Made by a program: the position numbers and the translations under genes. DNA of 37,683 nucleotides, taken from positions 1-37,683 of the forward strand of contig JAVWHX010000016.1 of the NCBI GenBank assembly GCA_036639875.1, read 5' to 3'. Within the stretch, counting starts at the first letter, position 1. Every line of letters starts with the position of its first letter. The notes beneath the pieces were generated by a model. It saw only the letters and a program-made list of their open reading frames with translations. It was not told where the DNA came from and did no database searches. Positions 27,581 through 36,418 of this stretch are shown here, in pieces. Source of the DNA: JAVWHX01 sp036639875 (GTDB taxonomy: Bacteria > Bacillota_I > Bacilli_A > Erysipelotrichales > Coprobacillaceae).

Positions 27581-29506
27581 TTATAACTGACTTGCAGCTA
27601 AATAGCCTTCCTCAATAGCATGATTAATATCCGCAGCCTTTTCATGGCAATCACCAATAATATCAACATTGATTCCTGCATCAGTAAGTGGAACAATATC
27701 AAAGCTTTGTGGTTTTGCTCCTACTGCCAAAATAACATAATCACAAGGAATAGAAATAGAGCCACTATCACCTTCTGCTTCTACAGTTGATGAAGTAATT
27801 GCAGTTACTTTTGTTTTTGTTAAGAGATCAACATGATGTTTTTCAAACGTTTCAAACATGATTGGTTTAACTGTTGAAGATTCCTCTTTTGCTATTTCTT
27901 CCATCATTTCAACAATAGTAACATGACATCCCATTTCAACCATTAATTCAGCAGTTTCAGAGCCTACCAAACCACCACCAATAACAACAACATTACCATT
28001 AGGGAGTTGATCATGATTTAATACTTTCCAAGCATCTAGAACATGAGGCATATTACTTCCTTCAATTGGTGGAATAACATTGTTAGCCCCTACTGCAATA
28101 ATAACATGATCAGGTTCTTCTTTTAATATACATTTTGCACATACTTTTTGTCCTAATCTTAAATCAATTCCTAATTCTTTCATTTCATTAGCAAGGAAAT
28201 GAATTCCTCTATTCATCTCAGCTTTTCTAGGAGGCACAGAAGCAATATTTAATTGACCACCTAACATAGTTTCTTTTTCAAATAAAACAACATCATGACC
28301 TTTTAATGCAGCAACTCTAGCTGCTTCCATTCCTGCTGGTCCACCACCTACAATAACAACTTTCTTTTTCTTATCACTTAAAGTGATAACTCTTTCGTAT
28401 TCATAACCATTTTCAGCATTTAATACGCAACTTAAGAATTTTCTTTCTTGAATAGCATCTGTACATCCTTTATTACACATCATACAATGTCTAATACGTT
28501 GCTTTTGTCCTGCTTCTAATTTTTTAACATAATCTGGTTCAGCTAATAAAGAACGACCAAGTCCAATAATATCGCATATTCCATTTTCAATCATTGCTTC
28601 TCCATTTTCAGGAGTTAAGATACGACCAACTGATGATACTGGAATTGTCACAACATCTTTAATTTGTTTTGTATATTTTGACATAAAACAATAAGGTTGA
28701 GTTCCCATTGCAGGAATTGTATCATTCATATTTCCAGTATGATTTGCTTGTCCAACATGAATCATATCAACACCAGCAGCTTCTAATATTTTTGCTAATT
28801 CAATAGCTTCATCAATCTTTAATCCACCTTTACCTCTTAATGGATTTTCAGTAATAATTGGTAACTTATAATCAATACAAATATCAGGAGCATTCTCTTT
28901 AATACTCTTTACGACATCTAATGCAAAACGAATTCTATTTTCAAATGCACCACCATATTTATCAGTACGATGATTTAAGATTGTTGAACAAAGTGATCCT
29001 ACCAATCTATCACCATGAACTTCAACCACATCTACACCTGCTTCATATGCACGTTTTACACATGCACCCATTTTTTCTAGAATAGCAGTTAATTGTTCTT
29101 CAGTCACTTCATCAATATAATGAATCATATCATGATGTAACTTTGCACGTGCTGCTTGCATATCACCTTTTCTAAATAATTCACCTAGTGCATCAACATC
29201 ATATTCTGGATGAAATATTTGAATTGCTAGTTTACAATCATACTCATGAACAGCATCAGCTAAAGCTTTATATGCTGGAATTTGTTCATCACAAAATAAT
29301 TTTGGTGTTGGTGATACAGTGTTCACTGGAGCGACATCTCCTAAAACAATATAGCCAACTCCACCTTCAGCTAATCTTTTATAAAAGTTAAAACTTTGTT
29401 TACCAATTGACCCATCTCTATCTTCATATCCTGTTGTCATTGGTGGAAACATAATTCTATTCTTTAAAGTTATTTTTCCTACTTGAATTGGTTCTAATAA
29501 TTTCAT
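27581..29506 (-). CDS. NADH:flavin oxidoreductase, Old Yellow Enzyme/enoate-reductase type (FMN, 4Fe-4S, FAD)
   Basis: A 641-residue multidomain reductase. Residues 1-335 are an FMN-binding TIM barrel, Cys341, 344, 348 and 360 form the 4Fe-4S motif, and an FAD domain (GGGPAG at 387-392) with an inserted NAD(P)H domain (VVVIGGGLVGSETAEL, about 508-523) follows. Relatives reduce C=C bonds (2,4-dienoyl-CoA reductase, enoate reductase, bile-acid BaiCD/BaiH). The active-site region is atypical: VEVHGDRLVGSLCSTILNHR replaces the usual HGAHGYL...FLSP pattern, so the substrate may differ. Encoded 12 bases after its paralogue. Cytosolic; no signal. Confidence 0.88.
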   Translation of the reverse strand: MKLLEPIQVGKITLKNRIMFPPMTTGYEDRDGSIGKQSFNFYKRLAEGGVGYIVLGDVAPVNTVSPTPKLFCDEQIPAYKALADAVHEYDCKLAIQIFHPEYDVDALGELFRKGDMQAARAKLHHDMIHYIDEVTEEQLTAILEKMGACVKRAYEAGVDVVEVHGDRLVGSLCSTILNHRTDKYGGAFENRIRFALDVVKSIKENAPDICIDYKLPIITENPLRGKGGLKIDEAIELAKILEAAGVDMIHVGQANHTGNMNDTIPAMGTQPYCFMSKYTKQIKDVVTIPVSSVGRILTPENGEAMIENGICDIIGLGRSLLAEPDYVKKLEAGQKQRIRHCMMCNKGCTDAIQERKFLSCVLNAENGYEYERVITLSDKKKKVVIVGGGPAGMEAARVAALKGHDVVLFEKETMLGGQLNIASVPPRKAEMNRGIHFLANEMKELGIDLRLGQKVCAKCILKEEPDHVIIAVGANNVIPPIEGSNMPHVLDAWKVLNHDQLPNGNVVVIGGGLVGSETAELMVEMGCHVTIVEMMEEIAKEESSTVKPIMFETFEKHHVDLLTKTKVTAITSSTVEAEGDSGSISIPCDYVILAVGAKPQSFDIVPLTDAGINVDIIGDCHEKAADINHAIEEGYLAASQL

Positions 29507-29518
29507 TTTCTTATCCTC

Positions 29519-31459
29519 CTAAATTTCTTTGCATATTTGATATGCATCTGCAATTGCATTTTTTATTTTTCCTGGATTTAAAGCATCTCCTAAAACATCA
29601 TATGATATTTTAAGTGAATCTAATAATTTTTCTAATTGATGATCACTATAGTAACCTACTGCTTGTAAAACTGTATCGACATCTTCTAATGTGTATGTCT
29701 GATTATTCATTTCATATGTTATTGTAGATTCGCTGACTGATACAACTTTAGCGTTGGTGATAATTTGTACGCCTTTTCTTTCCATTCTTTGAACTAAAAC
29801 ACTACGACTTGGAGAAGTATCATCCATTATAATATTTGGTTTCATTTCAATAACAGTCACTTTTTTATTTCCCGGATGACGATCATGAACAAGTGGTGCC
29901 ACAAAATCTGCAACCTCGCAACCTACTGATCCTCCTCCTACAATAACAACATTCTTACCAGCCCACATCTTACCAATCAATACATCTTGAGCAAATCCAA
30001 CATGAGGATGATTTTTAAACATATCTAACGCAATTGGTTTTGCTCCTGTAGCAACAATAACATGATCAAATGAATGTGTTTTTAAATAATCTTCATCAAC
30101 ACAAGTATTAAGTTCAATATGAACACCACACTCCATTGTTCTTTTAATAAAGTACTTTGTTGCTTGAGCAAAATGTTGTTTTGCGATTGGATATCCAGCA
30201 ACAACCATTGCTCCACCTAAATGATCAGCCTTATCTGCAAGAGTAACATTATGTCCTCTTTTATTTAAAATATAGGCAGCTTCCATTCCTGCAATACCAC
30301 CACCAATAATCAGAATCTTTTTCTTTTCTTGAGATGGTTGTATTGTTTCTTCGCTTTCAATTGTTAAAGCTGGTGTTAAAGCACATTCAATATGGTCTTT
30401 TAACATCGTTGAACTTAAACATCCTAAACATCCTAAACATGGTTTGATATCATCTTCCTTATTATCTTTGATTTTATTTACAAAATCAGGATCACATAAT
30501 AAAGAACGTCCAACCATACAAATATCAGCTAAACCTTTTTCTAGAATTTCTTCTAATATCCATGGTTCATTTAATCTCCCTACTGTAGCAACTGGGATAT
30601 GAACACACTTTTTAATCTCTTCAGCACCTTTTAAATGACTTGCTTGAGGTGTTCCAGGTGGCGTAATTGAACTTCCGCGATGAATTGTTGTACCCCCAGA
30701 AACATGAATCATATCAACTCCTGCTTCTTCTAATCTTTTCGCTATATAACATCCTTCATTTAAGGATTGTCCACCATCTTCATAATCATCTCCACTAATT
30801 CTAACAATAATAGGAAACTCTCTACCACATTTCTTCCTAATATTTTCAATAACTTCTAGAAGAAGTCTTATACGATGTGTTATATCTCCACCATATTCAT
30901 CAATTCTTTTATTATATAGTGGTGATAAAAAACCACCAATCAATGCATGCGCATGAGCAGCATGAACTTCAACACCATCAACACCTGCTTTTTTAAAACG
31001 TAATGCCGCATCACCAAATTGTTCTATTAAAACATGAATTTCTTCAACTCTTAAAGAACGAGGTGCTTCTTTAGCATAATAGGGTCCTATCTCACTAGGT
31101 CCAACCAATTGAGGCGTCCCAGGGAAGGGAATAGCCATATAAGCAGGATGTAATAATTGTGGACAAATCTTACTTCCATATTTATGCACTTCATCTGCTA
31201 ATTTCTTCCATCCTTCAATATAAGAGTCATCTTGCATAGAAGCAGTATGGGCAATATACTTATAAGTCGGTTCCACCATTACAACTTCACTAATCATAAG
31301 CCCCACTCCACCTTGCGCTCTTCTTGCATAATGATGAATCATTTCATCAGTCACATAGCCATCTACAGTCGCAAAGTTTGTTGACATCGGTGACATAAAC
31401 ACTCTATTCTTAACTTCCATTTGATTAATCATTATTGGTTCAAATACTTTTTCACTCAT
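29519..31459 (-). CDS. NADH:flavin oxidoreductase, Old Yellow Enzyme/enoate-reductase type (canonical active site)
   Basis: A 646-residue paralogue of the next gene. The FMN TIM barrel has a near-canonical active site (EVHAAHAHALIGGFLSPLYN, residues about 164-183), Cys341, 344, 347 and 359 form the 4Fe-4S motif, FAD site GGGIAG is at 386-391 and the NAD(P)H site VVIVGGGSVGCEVADF about 495-510. Reduces alpha,beta-unsaturated substrates with NAD(P)H in characterised relatives; bile-acid, enoate and isoflavone reductases share this plan, so the substrate is undetermined. ATG 31459 follows AAAGGAGTGATAGTA; a start ten codons earlier is less likely. First gene of the pair, downstream of an AraC regulator. 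Confidence 0.88.
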   Translation of the reverse strand: MSEKVFEPIMINQMEVKNRVFMSPMSTNFATVDGYVTDEMIHHYARRAQGGVGLMISEVVMVEPTYKYIAHTASMQDDSYIEGWKKLADEVHKYGSKICPQLLHPAYMAIPFPGTPQLVGPSEIGPYYAKEAPRSLRVEEIHVLIEQFGDAALRFKKAGVDGVEVHAAHAHALIGGFLSPLYNKRIDEYGGDITHRIRLLLEVIENIRKKCGREFPIIVRISGDDYEDGGQSLNEGCYIAKRLEEAGVDMIHVSGGTTIHRGSSITPPGTPQASHLKGAEEIKKCVHIPVATVGRLNEPWILEEILEKGLADICMVGRSLLCDPDFVNKIKDNKEDDIKPCLGCLGCLSSTMLKDHIECALTPALTIESEETIQPSQEKKKILIIGGGIAGMEAAYILNKRGHNVTLADKADHLGGAMVVAGYPIAKQHFAQATKYFIKRTMECGVHIELNTCVDEDYLKTHSFDHVIVATGAKPIALDMFKNHPHVGFAQDVLIGKMWAGKNVVIVGGGSVGCEVADFVAPLVHDRHPGNKKVTVIEMKPNIIMDDTSPSRSVLVQRMERKGVQIITNAKVVSVSESTITYEMNNQTYTLEDVDTVLQAVGYYSDHQLEKLLDSLKISYDVLGDALNPGKIKNAIADAYQICKEI

Positions 31460-31520
31460 TACTATCACTCCTTTTCCATATGATAGCACTTACAAATATA
31501 CAAAACATATCATTTTAAAT

Positions 31521-31549
31521 AAAAAACATATACTTTTATGTATATGTTT
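31521..31549 (-). terminator. terminator of the AraC regulator gene
   Basis: AAACATATAC / GTATATGTTT, a 10-bp perfect stem with a 6-base loop and T-run on the minus strand. It separates the regulator from the reductase pair, so the latter needs its own promoter in the about 60 bases before 31459. Confidence 0.8.
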
Positions 31550-31555
31550 GTTTTT

Positions 31556-32428
31556 TCACAAGGTTTTCATAGTCTTCTTATATTCTTTTGGACTTAAGCC
31601 TACAATCTTTTTAAATGCTTTAGATAAATGATATGCTGAAGAATAATTCAGTTCTTGAGCAATGCTTGTAACACTTTCACCAAGAAGTAATTTCTTTTGC
31701 GCATATTGAATTTTTTGTTGATGGATATAAGTTGCTGGTGGGGTTCCTAAAACATCTATAAATGCTTTATGTAAAACACCTACAGATATACCTAAGGATA
31801 ATGCTATATCTTTTAACCTTATTGATTCATAGATATGTGTTTGAATATATGCAATAGTTTCATTAATGAGTTCAGTATGAGGAGAATGAACAATTTCAAT
31901 ATGAGAATCTACACTTTGTTTCAATTGTGCTCTCATTATCTCAACAATAATACGAATAAGTGCGGAGGTTATAACACTTGAATATCCGATATCTTTTTCA
32001 TTAGATTCTACATGTAGTCTTTCAAACATTTCTTTATATTTTCTCATTTCATCAATCTTTATTAAATGTCCATGTTTGAGCAAAAGATGAATAAATTGAT
32101 GTCTTAAGTATAATGGTTCTATTTCAAAATGAAAATAATAATATGAGTATTGATCATGTCCTTCATTAATAGATATATTGAATTGATATGGTTCAAGGAT
32201 TAAAAAACTTCCAGGTGTACATGTATATTTCTTGTCACCAATAATTGTTGTAGAACCACCTTTTTGATAGTAAACAATTTCTATATCATTAGAAATATAA
32301 CTTGCTCTTGTATCATGATCACTTGACCATAATCCAAAGTTATTAATCTTAAATGTCATTTGACTTAGCAAATCAGTGAGTTCATCACTTTCAAATCGAG
32401 AGTACTGACTCTGTGTCTCTATATACAT
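31556..32428 (-). CDS. AraC-family transcriptional regulator
   Basis: A 290-residue regulator. The N-terminal half (about 20-150) is a cupin-like sensor (QKGGSTTIIGDKKYTCTPGS, LILEPYQFNISINEG); the C-terminal about 100 residues carry two helix-turn-helices (IRLKDIALSLGISVGVLHKA, then SVTSIAQELNYSSAYHLSKA and F-K-K-I-V-G-L-S-P-K-E-Y). Placed just upstream of the two flavin reductases on the same strand, so it is the likely activator of that operon with a small organic ligand. ATG 32428 is preferred over a GTG three codons upstream that touches AAGGAA. Confidence 0.88.
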   Translation of the reverse strand: MYIETQSQYSRFESDELTDLLSQMTFKINNFGLWSSDHDTRASYISNDIEIVYYQKGGSTTIIGDKKYTCTPGSFLILEPYQFNISINEGHDQYSYYYFHFEIEPLYLRHQFIHLLLKHGHLIKIDEMRKYKEMFERLHVESNEKDIGYSSVITSALIRIIVEIMRAQLKQSVDSHIEIVHSPHTELINETIAYIQTHIYESIRLKDIALSLGISVGVLHKAFIDVLGTPPATYIHQQKIQYAQKKLLLGESVTSIAQELNYSSAYHLSKAFKKIVGLSPKEYKKTMKTL

Positions 32429-32460
32429 TATTTTCACTTCCTTTTTATCATTCTACGACA

Positions 32461-32493
32461 AAAGAAAAGATGTTGCAACTAAGCAACATCTTT
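32461..32493 (-). terminator. adhE terminator
   Basis: AAAGATGTTGC / GCAACATCTTT, an 11-bp stem with a 6-base loop, then TCTTTT on the minus strand, a few bases after the adhE stop. Confidence 0.85.
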
Positions 32494-32501
32494 ATCATTT
32501 A

Positions 32502-34913
32502 TTATTTCTTTTTAGCTTTTGGAGCTTCTGCAGCGAACTTACTTTCATAATCATAGATAGTTCTTAAGATTGCTTCCATATCATGTACCATAGGCATTCT
32601 TGGGTTTGCAGGAGTACATTGATCTTCATAAGCGTTCATAGCCATTCTGTGTACTGCTTCTTCCCATGTAGCTTTATCGATATTTTGTGATTGGATATTG
32701 CTTACAACACCAACTTTTGCACATAATTCTTCACATGCATCAGCGAACATAGCAACACCTTCAGCAGGAGTTTTAGGATTTAATCCGATTAATTGAGCTA
32801 ATTCCATATATTTAACATCAGCTTTATAGTTTTCAATTTTTGGCCAGATGTTTAATTTAGTTGGGATAGTTCCGTTATATCTAATAACGTGTGGTAATAA
32901 GATACCATTAGTACGTCCATGAGGTACGTGGAATTCTCCACCGATCTTATGAGCTAATGAATGGTTCATACCTAAGAAAGCATTAGCGAATGCCATACCA
33001 GCGATAGTTGCTGCATTATGCATTTTTTCTCTTGCTTCTGGATCTTCTTTACCATATTTAACTGAACTTTCTAAGTAATCAAATACTAATTTAACTGCTT
33101 GTTTAGCCCATCCATCAGTAAAGTCTGATGCTAAGATAGAAACATAAGCTTCTACAGCATGAGTTAATACGTCAATTCCTNNNNNNNNNNNNNNNNNNNN
33201 NNNNNNNNNNNNNNNNNNNNNNNNNNNNNNNNNNNNNNNNNNNNNNNNNNNNNNNNNNNNNNNNNNNNNNNNNNNNNNACCTTCAGTAACAGTGTCAAAG
33301 CTTGGATCTGGTTCAACATCAAAGTATAATTCTAAATCAACTTTATTACGTCTTCTGTTAATAACATCTTCAATCTTAGCTACATATCCAAGATTGTACA
33401 TACCTCTATCAGTAACGATCATGGCTTTTTCCATGACTTTCATATCTCTTAAGTATCTAATTGAATTTCTTTCAAAATAGATCTTTGGAGGAAGTTTAAC
33501 CCATTGCATATTGTTGTTACGTCTCCCTATTCTCTTAATATTTAATAAGTTTACAGCACTTACGTTATTAGAAACTGAGTTATGTCCATAAGAACCACAA
33601 CCTAAAGTTAATGATGGGATAAATGCATTATAAACTGAACCAATACCACCAAAAGTAGATGGTGCATTTTCAATAACACGAATAGCTTTACATTTTAATC
33701 CAAAACGAACTGAAATGTCATGATCTTGTGTATGAATTGCAGCAGAGTGACCTAAACCATTGAATTCAACCATTGCAGCAGCTTTAGCAATTCCATCATC
33801 AGTAGATGAAGCTTCTAACACAGCTAATACTGGAGATAATTTTTCTCTAGTTAATGGTTCATTAGGACCAACTTCTTTACATTCAGCACAGATAATTTGA
33901 GTATCTTCTGGTACTTTGAATCCAGCTTGTTCTGCGATCCAAGTTGCAGGTTTACCAACAACATTAGGATTTAATTTTGCTTCATTTACTGAATCAGTAT
34001 ATGCAGCACATCCAAACATGAATTTTTCAAGTTTAGCTTTTTCATCTGCGTTTACAAAATGAACTTTGAAACGAGAGATTTGATCTTTAAATTGTTTATA
34101 GATTTCTTTATCAACGATAGCAGCTTGTTCAGAAGCACAAATCATACCATTATCAAATGATTTTGATAATACGATATCGTTAACAGCTCTTTTTAATACA
34201 CAAGTTTTTTCAACATATGCAGGAACGTTACCAGCCCCTACACCTAAAGCAGGTTTACCACAAGAGTAAGCAGCTTTAACCATTGCATTACCACCAGTAG
34301 CTAAGATAGTTGCTACACCTGGATGATTCATTAATGCAGTTGTTGCATACATAGTACGCATTCCTAACCATTGAATACAGTTTTCTGGCGCACCAGCAGC
34401 AATAGCAGCATCTCTAATAACTTTTGCAGCTAATACTGAACATTCATAAGCTGATGGATGGAATGAGAAGATAATTGGGTTTCTTGTTTTTAATGAAATT
34501 AATGATTTAAAGATAACTGTAGAAGTTGGGTTAGTTGTTGGTACGATACCACAAACAACACCTACTGGTTCAGCAATTTCAGTAATTCCTGTTAAAGGAT
34601 CTTCACTAATAATTCCAACTGTTTTTAAATGACGTAAATTACTTGTTACATATTCACAAGCAAATAAGTTCTTAACAGCTTTGTCTTCGAACACACCTCT
34701 ACCTGTTTCATTAACTGCTGCTTCAGCTAAAACACCATGTTGGTCTAACCCAGCAACAGAACATTTTGCAACGATGTAATCAACTGCATCTTGATCAAAT
34801 GTTTCGAATTTTTCAAGAGCAACTAATGCTTTTTGAACTAAGCCATCTACATGTAAATCAACTTGTTCATTAGTTGGTTCTTCAACTTTTTGTACAGCTT
34901 TTTTTTCTGCCAT
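32502..34913 (-). CDS. adhE: bifunctional acetaldehyde-CoA / alcohol dehydrogenase, interrupted by an assembly gap
   Basis: Converts acetyl-CoA via acetaldehyde to ethanol with two NADH, a main electron sink in fermentation; the family assembles into spirosome filaments. The N-terminal ALDH domain (about 1-430) has the catalytic Cys259 in DNGMICASEQ and the NAD region GVVCGIVPTTNPTS. The C-terminal iron ADH domain has D-V-L-T-H just after the gap, HSLAHKIGG and VPHGRTNG, together giving the four expected iron ligands (Asp and three His). The frame reads through 98 N (33181-33278) and is 803 codons as drawn; intact AdhE is about 870-890, so the gap hides more than 98 bases. GGAGGAAAAAAT precedes the ATG. 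Confidence 0.95.
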   Translation of the reverse strand: MAEKKAVQKVEEPTNEQVDLHVDGLVQKALVALEKFETFDQDAVDYIVAKCSVAGLDQHGVLAEAAVNETGRGVFEDKAVKNLFACEYVTSNLRHLKTVGIISEDPLTGITEIAEPVGVVCGIVPTTNPTSTVIFKSLISLKTRNPIIFSFHPSAYECSVLAAKVIRDAAIAAGAPENCIQWLGMRTMYATTALMNHPGVATILATGGNAMVKAAYSCGKPALGVGAGNVPAYVEKTCVLKRAVNDIVLSKSFDNGMICASEQAAIVDKEIYKQFKDQISRFKVHFVNADEKAKLEKFMFGCAAYTDSVNEAKLNPNVVGKPATWIAEQAGFKVPEDTQIICAECKEVGPNEPLTREKLSPVLAVLEASSTDDGIAKAAAMVEFNGLGHSAAIHTQDHDISVRFGLKCKAIRVIENAPSTFGGIGSVYNAFIPSLTLGCGSYGHNSVSNNVSAVNLLNIKRIGRRNNNMQWVKLPPKIYFERNSIRYLRDMKVMEKAMIVTDRGMYNLGYVAKIEDVINRRRNKVDLELYFDVEPDPSFDTVTEGXXXXXXXXXXXXXXXXXXXXXXXXXXXXXXXXXGIDVLTHAVEAYVSILASDFTDGWAKQAVKLVFDYLESSVKYGKEDPEAREKMHNAATIAGMAFANAFLGMNHSLAHKIGGEFHVPHGRTNGILLPHVIRYNGTIPTKLNIWPKIENYKADVKYMELAQLIGLNPKTPAEGVAMFADACEELCAKVGVVSNIQSQNIDKATWEEAVHRMAMNAYEDQCTPANPRMPMVHDMEAILRTIYDYESKFAAEAPKAKKK
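33181..33278. other. assembly gap (98 N) inside adhE
   Basis: Unknown bases. They replace the part of the alcohol dehydrogenase domain that normally holds the NAD-binding GGGS motif. By recalled comparison with E. coli AdhE about 122 residues (about 365 bases) belong here, so the N count appears too small. Confidence 0.95.
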
Positions 34914-34951
34914 ATTTTTTCCTCCAAAATTTTTATTTGTTTTACAACGCT

Positions 34952-34980
34952 AATATACTATATTCCTTGTGAAAAAACAA
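34952..34980 (-). promoter_or_regulatory. adhE promoter
   Basis: -35 TTGTTT (34980-34975), 17-bp spacer, -10 TATATT (34957-34952) on the minus strand, 38 bases before the ATG. A short symmetry CTTGT-N6-ACAAG overlaps the -35 and spacer. Confidence 0.65.
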
Positions 34981-35000
34981 GCAAGAGATGATAAAAATAA

Positions 35001-35035
35001 AAGAAAAAGAGTTACTTTTTCAATGTAACCCCTTT
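35001..35035 (-). terminator. terminator after brnQ
   Basis: GGGGTTAC / GTAACTCT stem (G-U pairs included) with a 9-base loop and TTTTTCTTTT on the minus strand, about 75 bases after the brnQ stop. Confidence 0.7.
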
Positions 35036-35045
35036 CTATTTTGCA

Positions 35046-35090
35046 GATTATCCTAAAATAGATTTCTATTATCTTTGATATGAGATAATC
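35046..35090. repeat. overlapping, mutually exclusive inverted repeats in the brnQ 3' region
   Basis: GATTATC (35046-35052) can pair with GATAATC (35084-35090); ATTATCT (35068-35074) can pair with AGATAAT (35083-35089); AATAGA (35057-35062) can pair with TCTATT (35065-35070). They share bases, so only some can form together. AT-rich; may be chance. Confidence 0.4.
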
Positions 35091-35110
35091 AAAATATAAA
35101 TCCCATACTT

Positions 35111-36394
35111 TTATTTCTTTTCTTTTAATAGTAACCCTAAAACAAATCCAGCAAATGCAAAGATAATCCAACCTAAAGAAACACTAAATAGCGGGATAAA
35201 ATGCAACCAATTAAGATTTAACCCTAAACTAGGTAGAATCCCTAAGACACTCCCTATACCTGTCAATAACATCGTTGTTTGATAAATATAAGGAAAAGAT
35301 TTTAACCATTTATCTATAAAAGCTAAGATAATTAATACAATAGATAATGGATATAAGAAGTTAAGGATTGGAATAGATATCTTTAATATCATATCTAAAC
35401 CAACATTAGCGATAATCATACTTACAAAAGCAAATAAAAATGCCCATAATTTATAACTTATCTTAGGAAGAATAGAATGAAAATATTCAGAACAACAACA
35501 AATAAGTCCTATACAAGTATTTAAACAAGCAATAAAGAAGATAGCCCCTAATATAACCATTCCTACATTACCAAACAAATGAGATACAAATTGATTTAAT
35601 GTTTGAGCACCATTTTGATGAAGACCTAATAGACTTCCACTCATAGCTCCAATATGTAATAAAATACTATAAATAACAGTTAAACAAACACCAGCAATCA
35701 ATCCCGCTTTAATTGTAGAAGAAACAACTAATTTCTTATCTGTAATTCCTTTACTTTGAATATTTAAAGCAATAATAATTCCAAAGTTCAATGCCGCAAT
35801 TGTATCCATTGTTTGATAACCATCTAAGAACCCTTGAACCAAAGGAATATCTTTATAGACTCCAATCGCATTTCCATAATCATATGAACTTGCAAAAAAA
35901 CTACCAATAAATACAACCAATATTAAAGTTAATAATATGGGACATAAAACCTTCCCTAAACGATCAGTTAACTTCTCTGGCTTTAAAGCCATATATAAAG
36001 CAATTGCAAAGAAAAACAAAGTATAAAGACCTTGAATCCAAGCACTATTTTGACCAATAAAAGGAACAATAGCCATCTCAAAAGAAGTACTTGCTGTTCT
36101 AGGAATTGCTAAACAAGGTCCTATTGATAAATAAATCAATAATGTAAATACAAATGCAAAGCGAGGATGAACTCGACTTGCCAAAGCTTTTAAACCACCT
36201 GCCTTAGCTACTGCAATTACCCCTAAAACGGGTAAACCTACTGCACTTACTATAAACCCTAGCATCGCAATCCAAGCATGATTTCCTGCCGACTCACCTA
36301 AAAAAGGTGGAAAGATTAAATTTCCCGCTCCAAAGAACATCGAAAATAATGTTAACCCAACAAACAATAACTCCTTTTTTGATAACTTCGTCAT
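35111..36394 (-). CDS. brnQ: branched-chain amino acid transport protein (LIVCS family)
   Basis: A 427-residue cytoplasmic-membrane carrier with about 12 helices, importing leucine, isoleucine and valine with Na+ or H+. The family N-terminus is clear: FVGLTLFSMFFGAGNLIFPP (about 11-30) and, later, IYLSIGPCLAIPRTASTSFE (about 87-106). Full family length. The start has AAGGAGAG upstream. It begins 24 bases after the AEC transporter stop on the same strand and probably shares its transcript. The 3' region before adhE holds a terminator. Confidence 0.93.
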   Translation of the reverse strand: MTKLSKKELLFVGLTLFSMFFGAGNLIFPPFLGESAGNHAWIAMLGFIVSAVGLPVLGVIAVAKAGGLKALASRVHPRFAFVFTLLIYLSIGPCLAIPRTASTSFEMAIVPFIGQNSAWIQGLYTLFFFAIALYMALKPEKLTDRLGKVLCPILLTLILVVFIGSFFASSYDYGNAIGVYKDIPLVQGFLDGYQTMDTIAALNFGIIIALNIQSKGITDKKLVVSSTIKAGLIAGVCLTVIYSILLHIGAMSGSLLGLHQNGAQTLNQFVSHLFGNVGMVILGAIFFIACLNTCIGLICCCSEYFHSILPKISYKLWAFLFAFVSMIIANVGLDMILKISIPILNFLYPLSIVLIILAFIDKWLKSFPYIYQTTMLLTGIGSVLGILPSLGLNLNWLHFIPLFSVSLGWIIFAFAGFVLGLLLKEKK

Positions 36395-36418
36395 ACTAAG
36401 ACTCTCCTTCTTTATAAA

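Noticed and set aside
32502..34913. adhE as a shortened or degenerate gene
   Set aside because: The missing residues coincide with the N run; frame and motifs on both sides are intact.
34952..34985. Rex (redox-sensing repressor) site at the adhE promoter
   Set aside because: The symmetry CTTGT-N6-ACAAG is too short and wrongly spaced for the usual TTGTGAA-N4-TTCACAA type; not called.
34950..35171. Minus-strand 73-residue open frame before adhE
   Set aside because: Crosses the brnQ terminator and the adhE promoter and starts inside brnQ; no family features.
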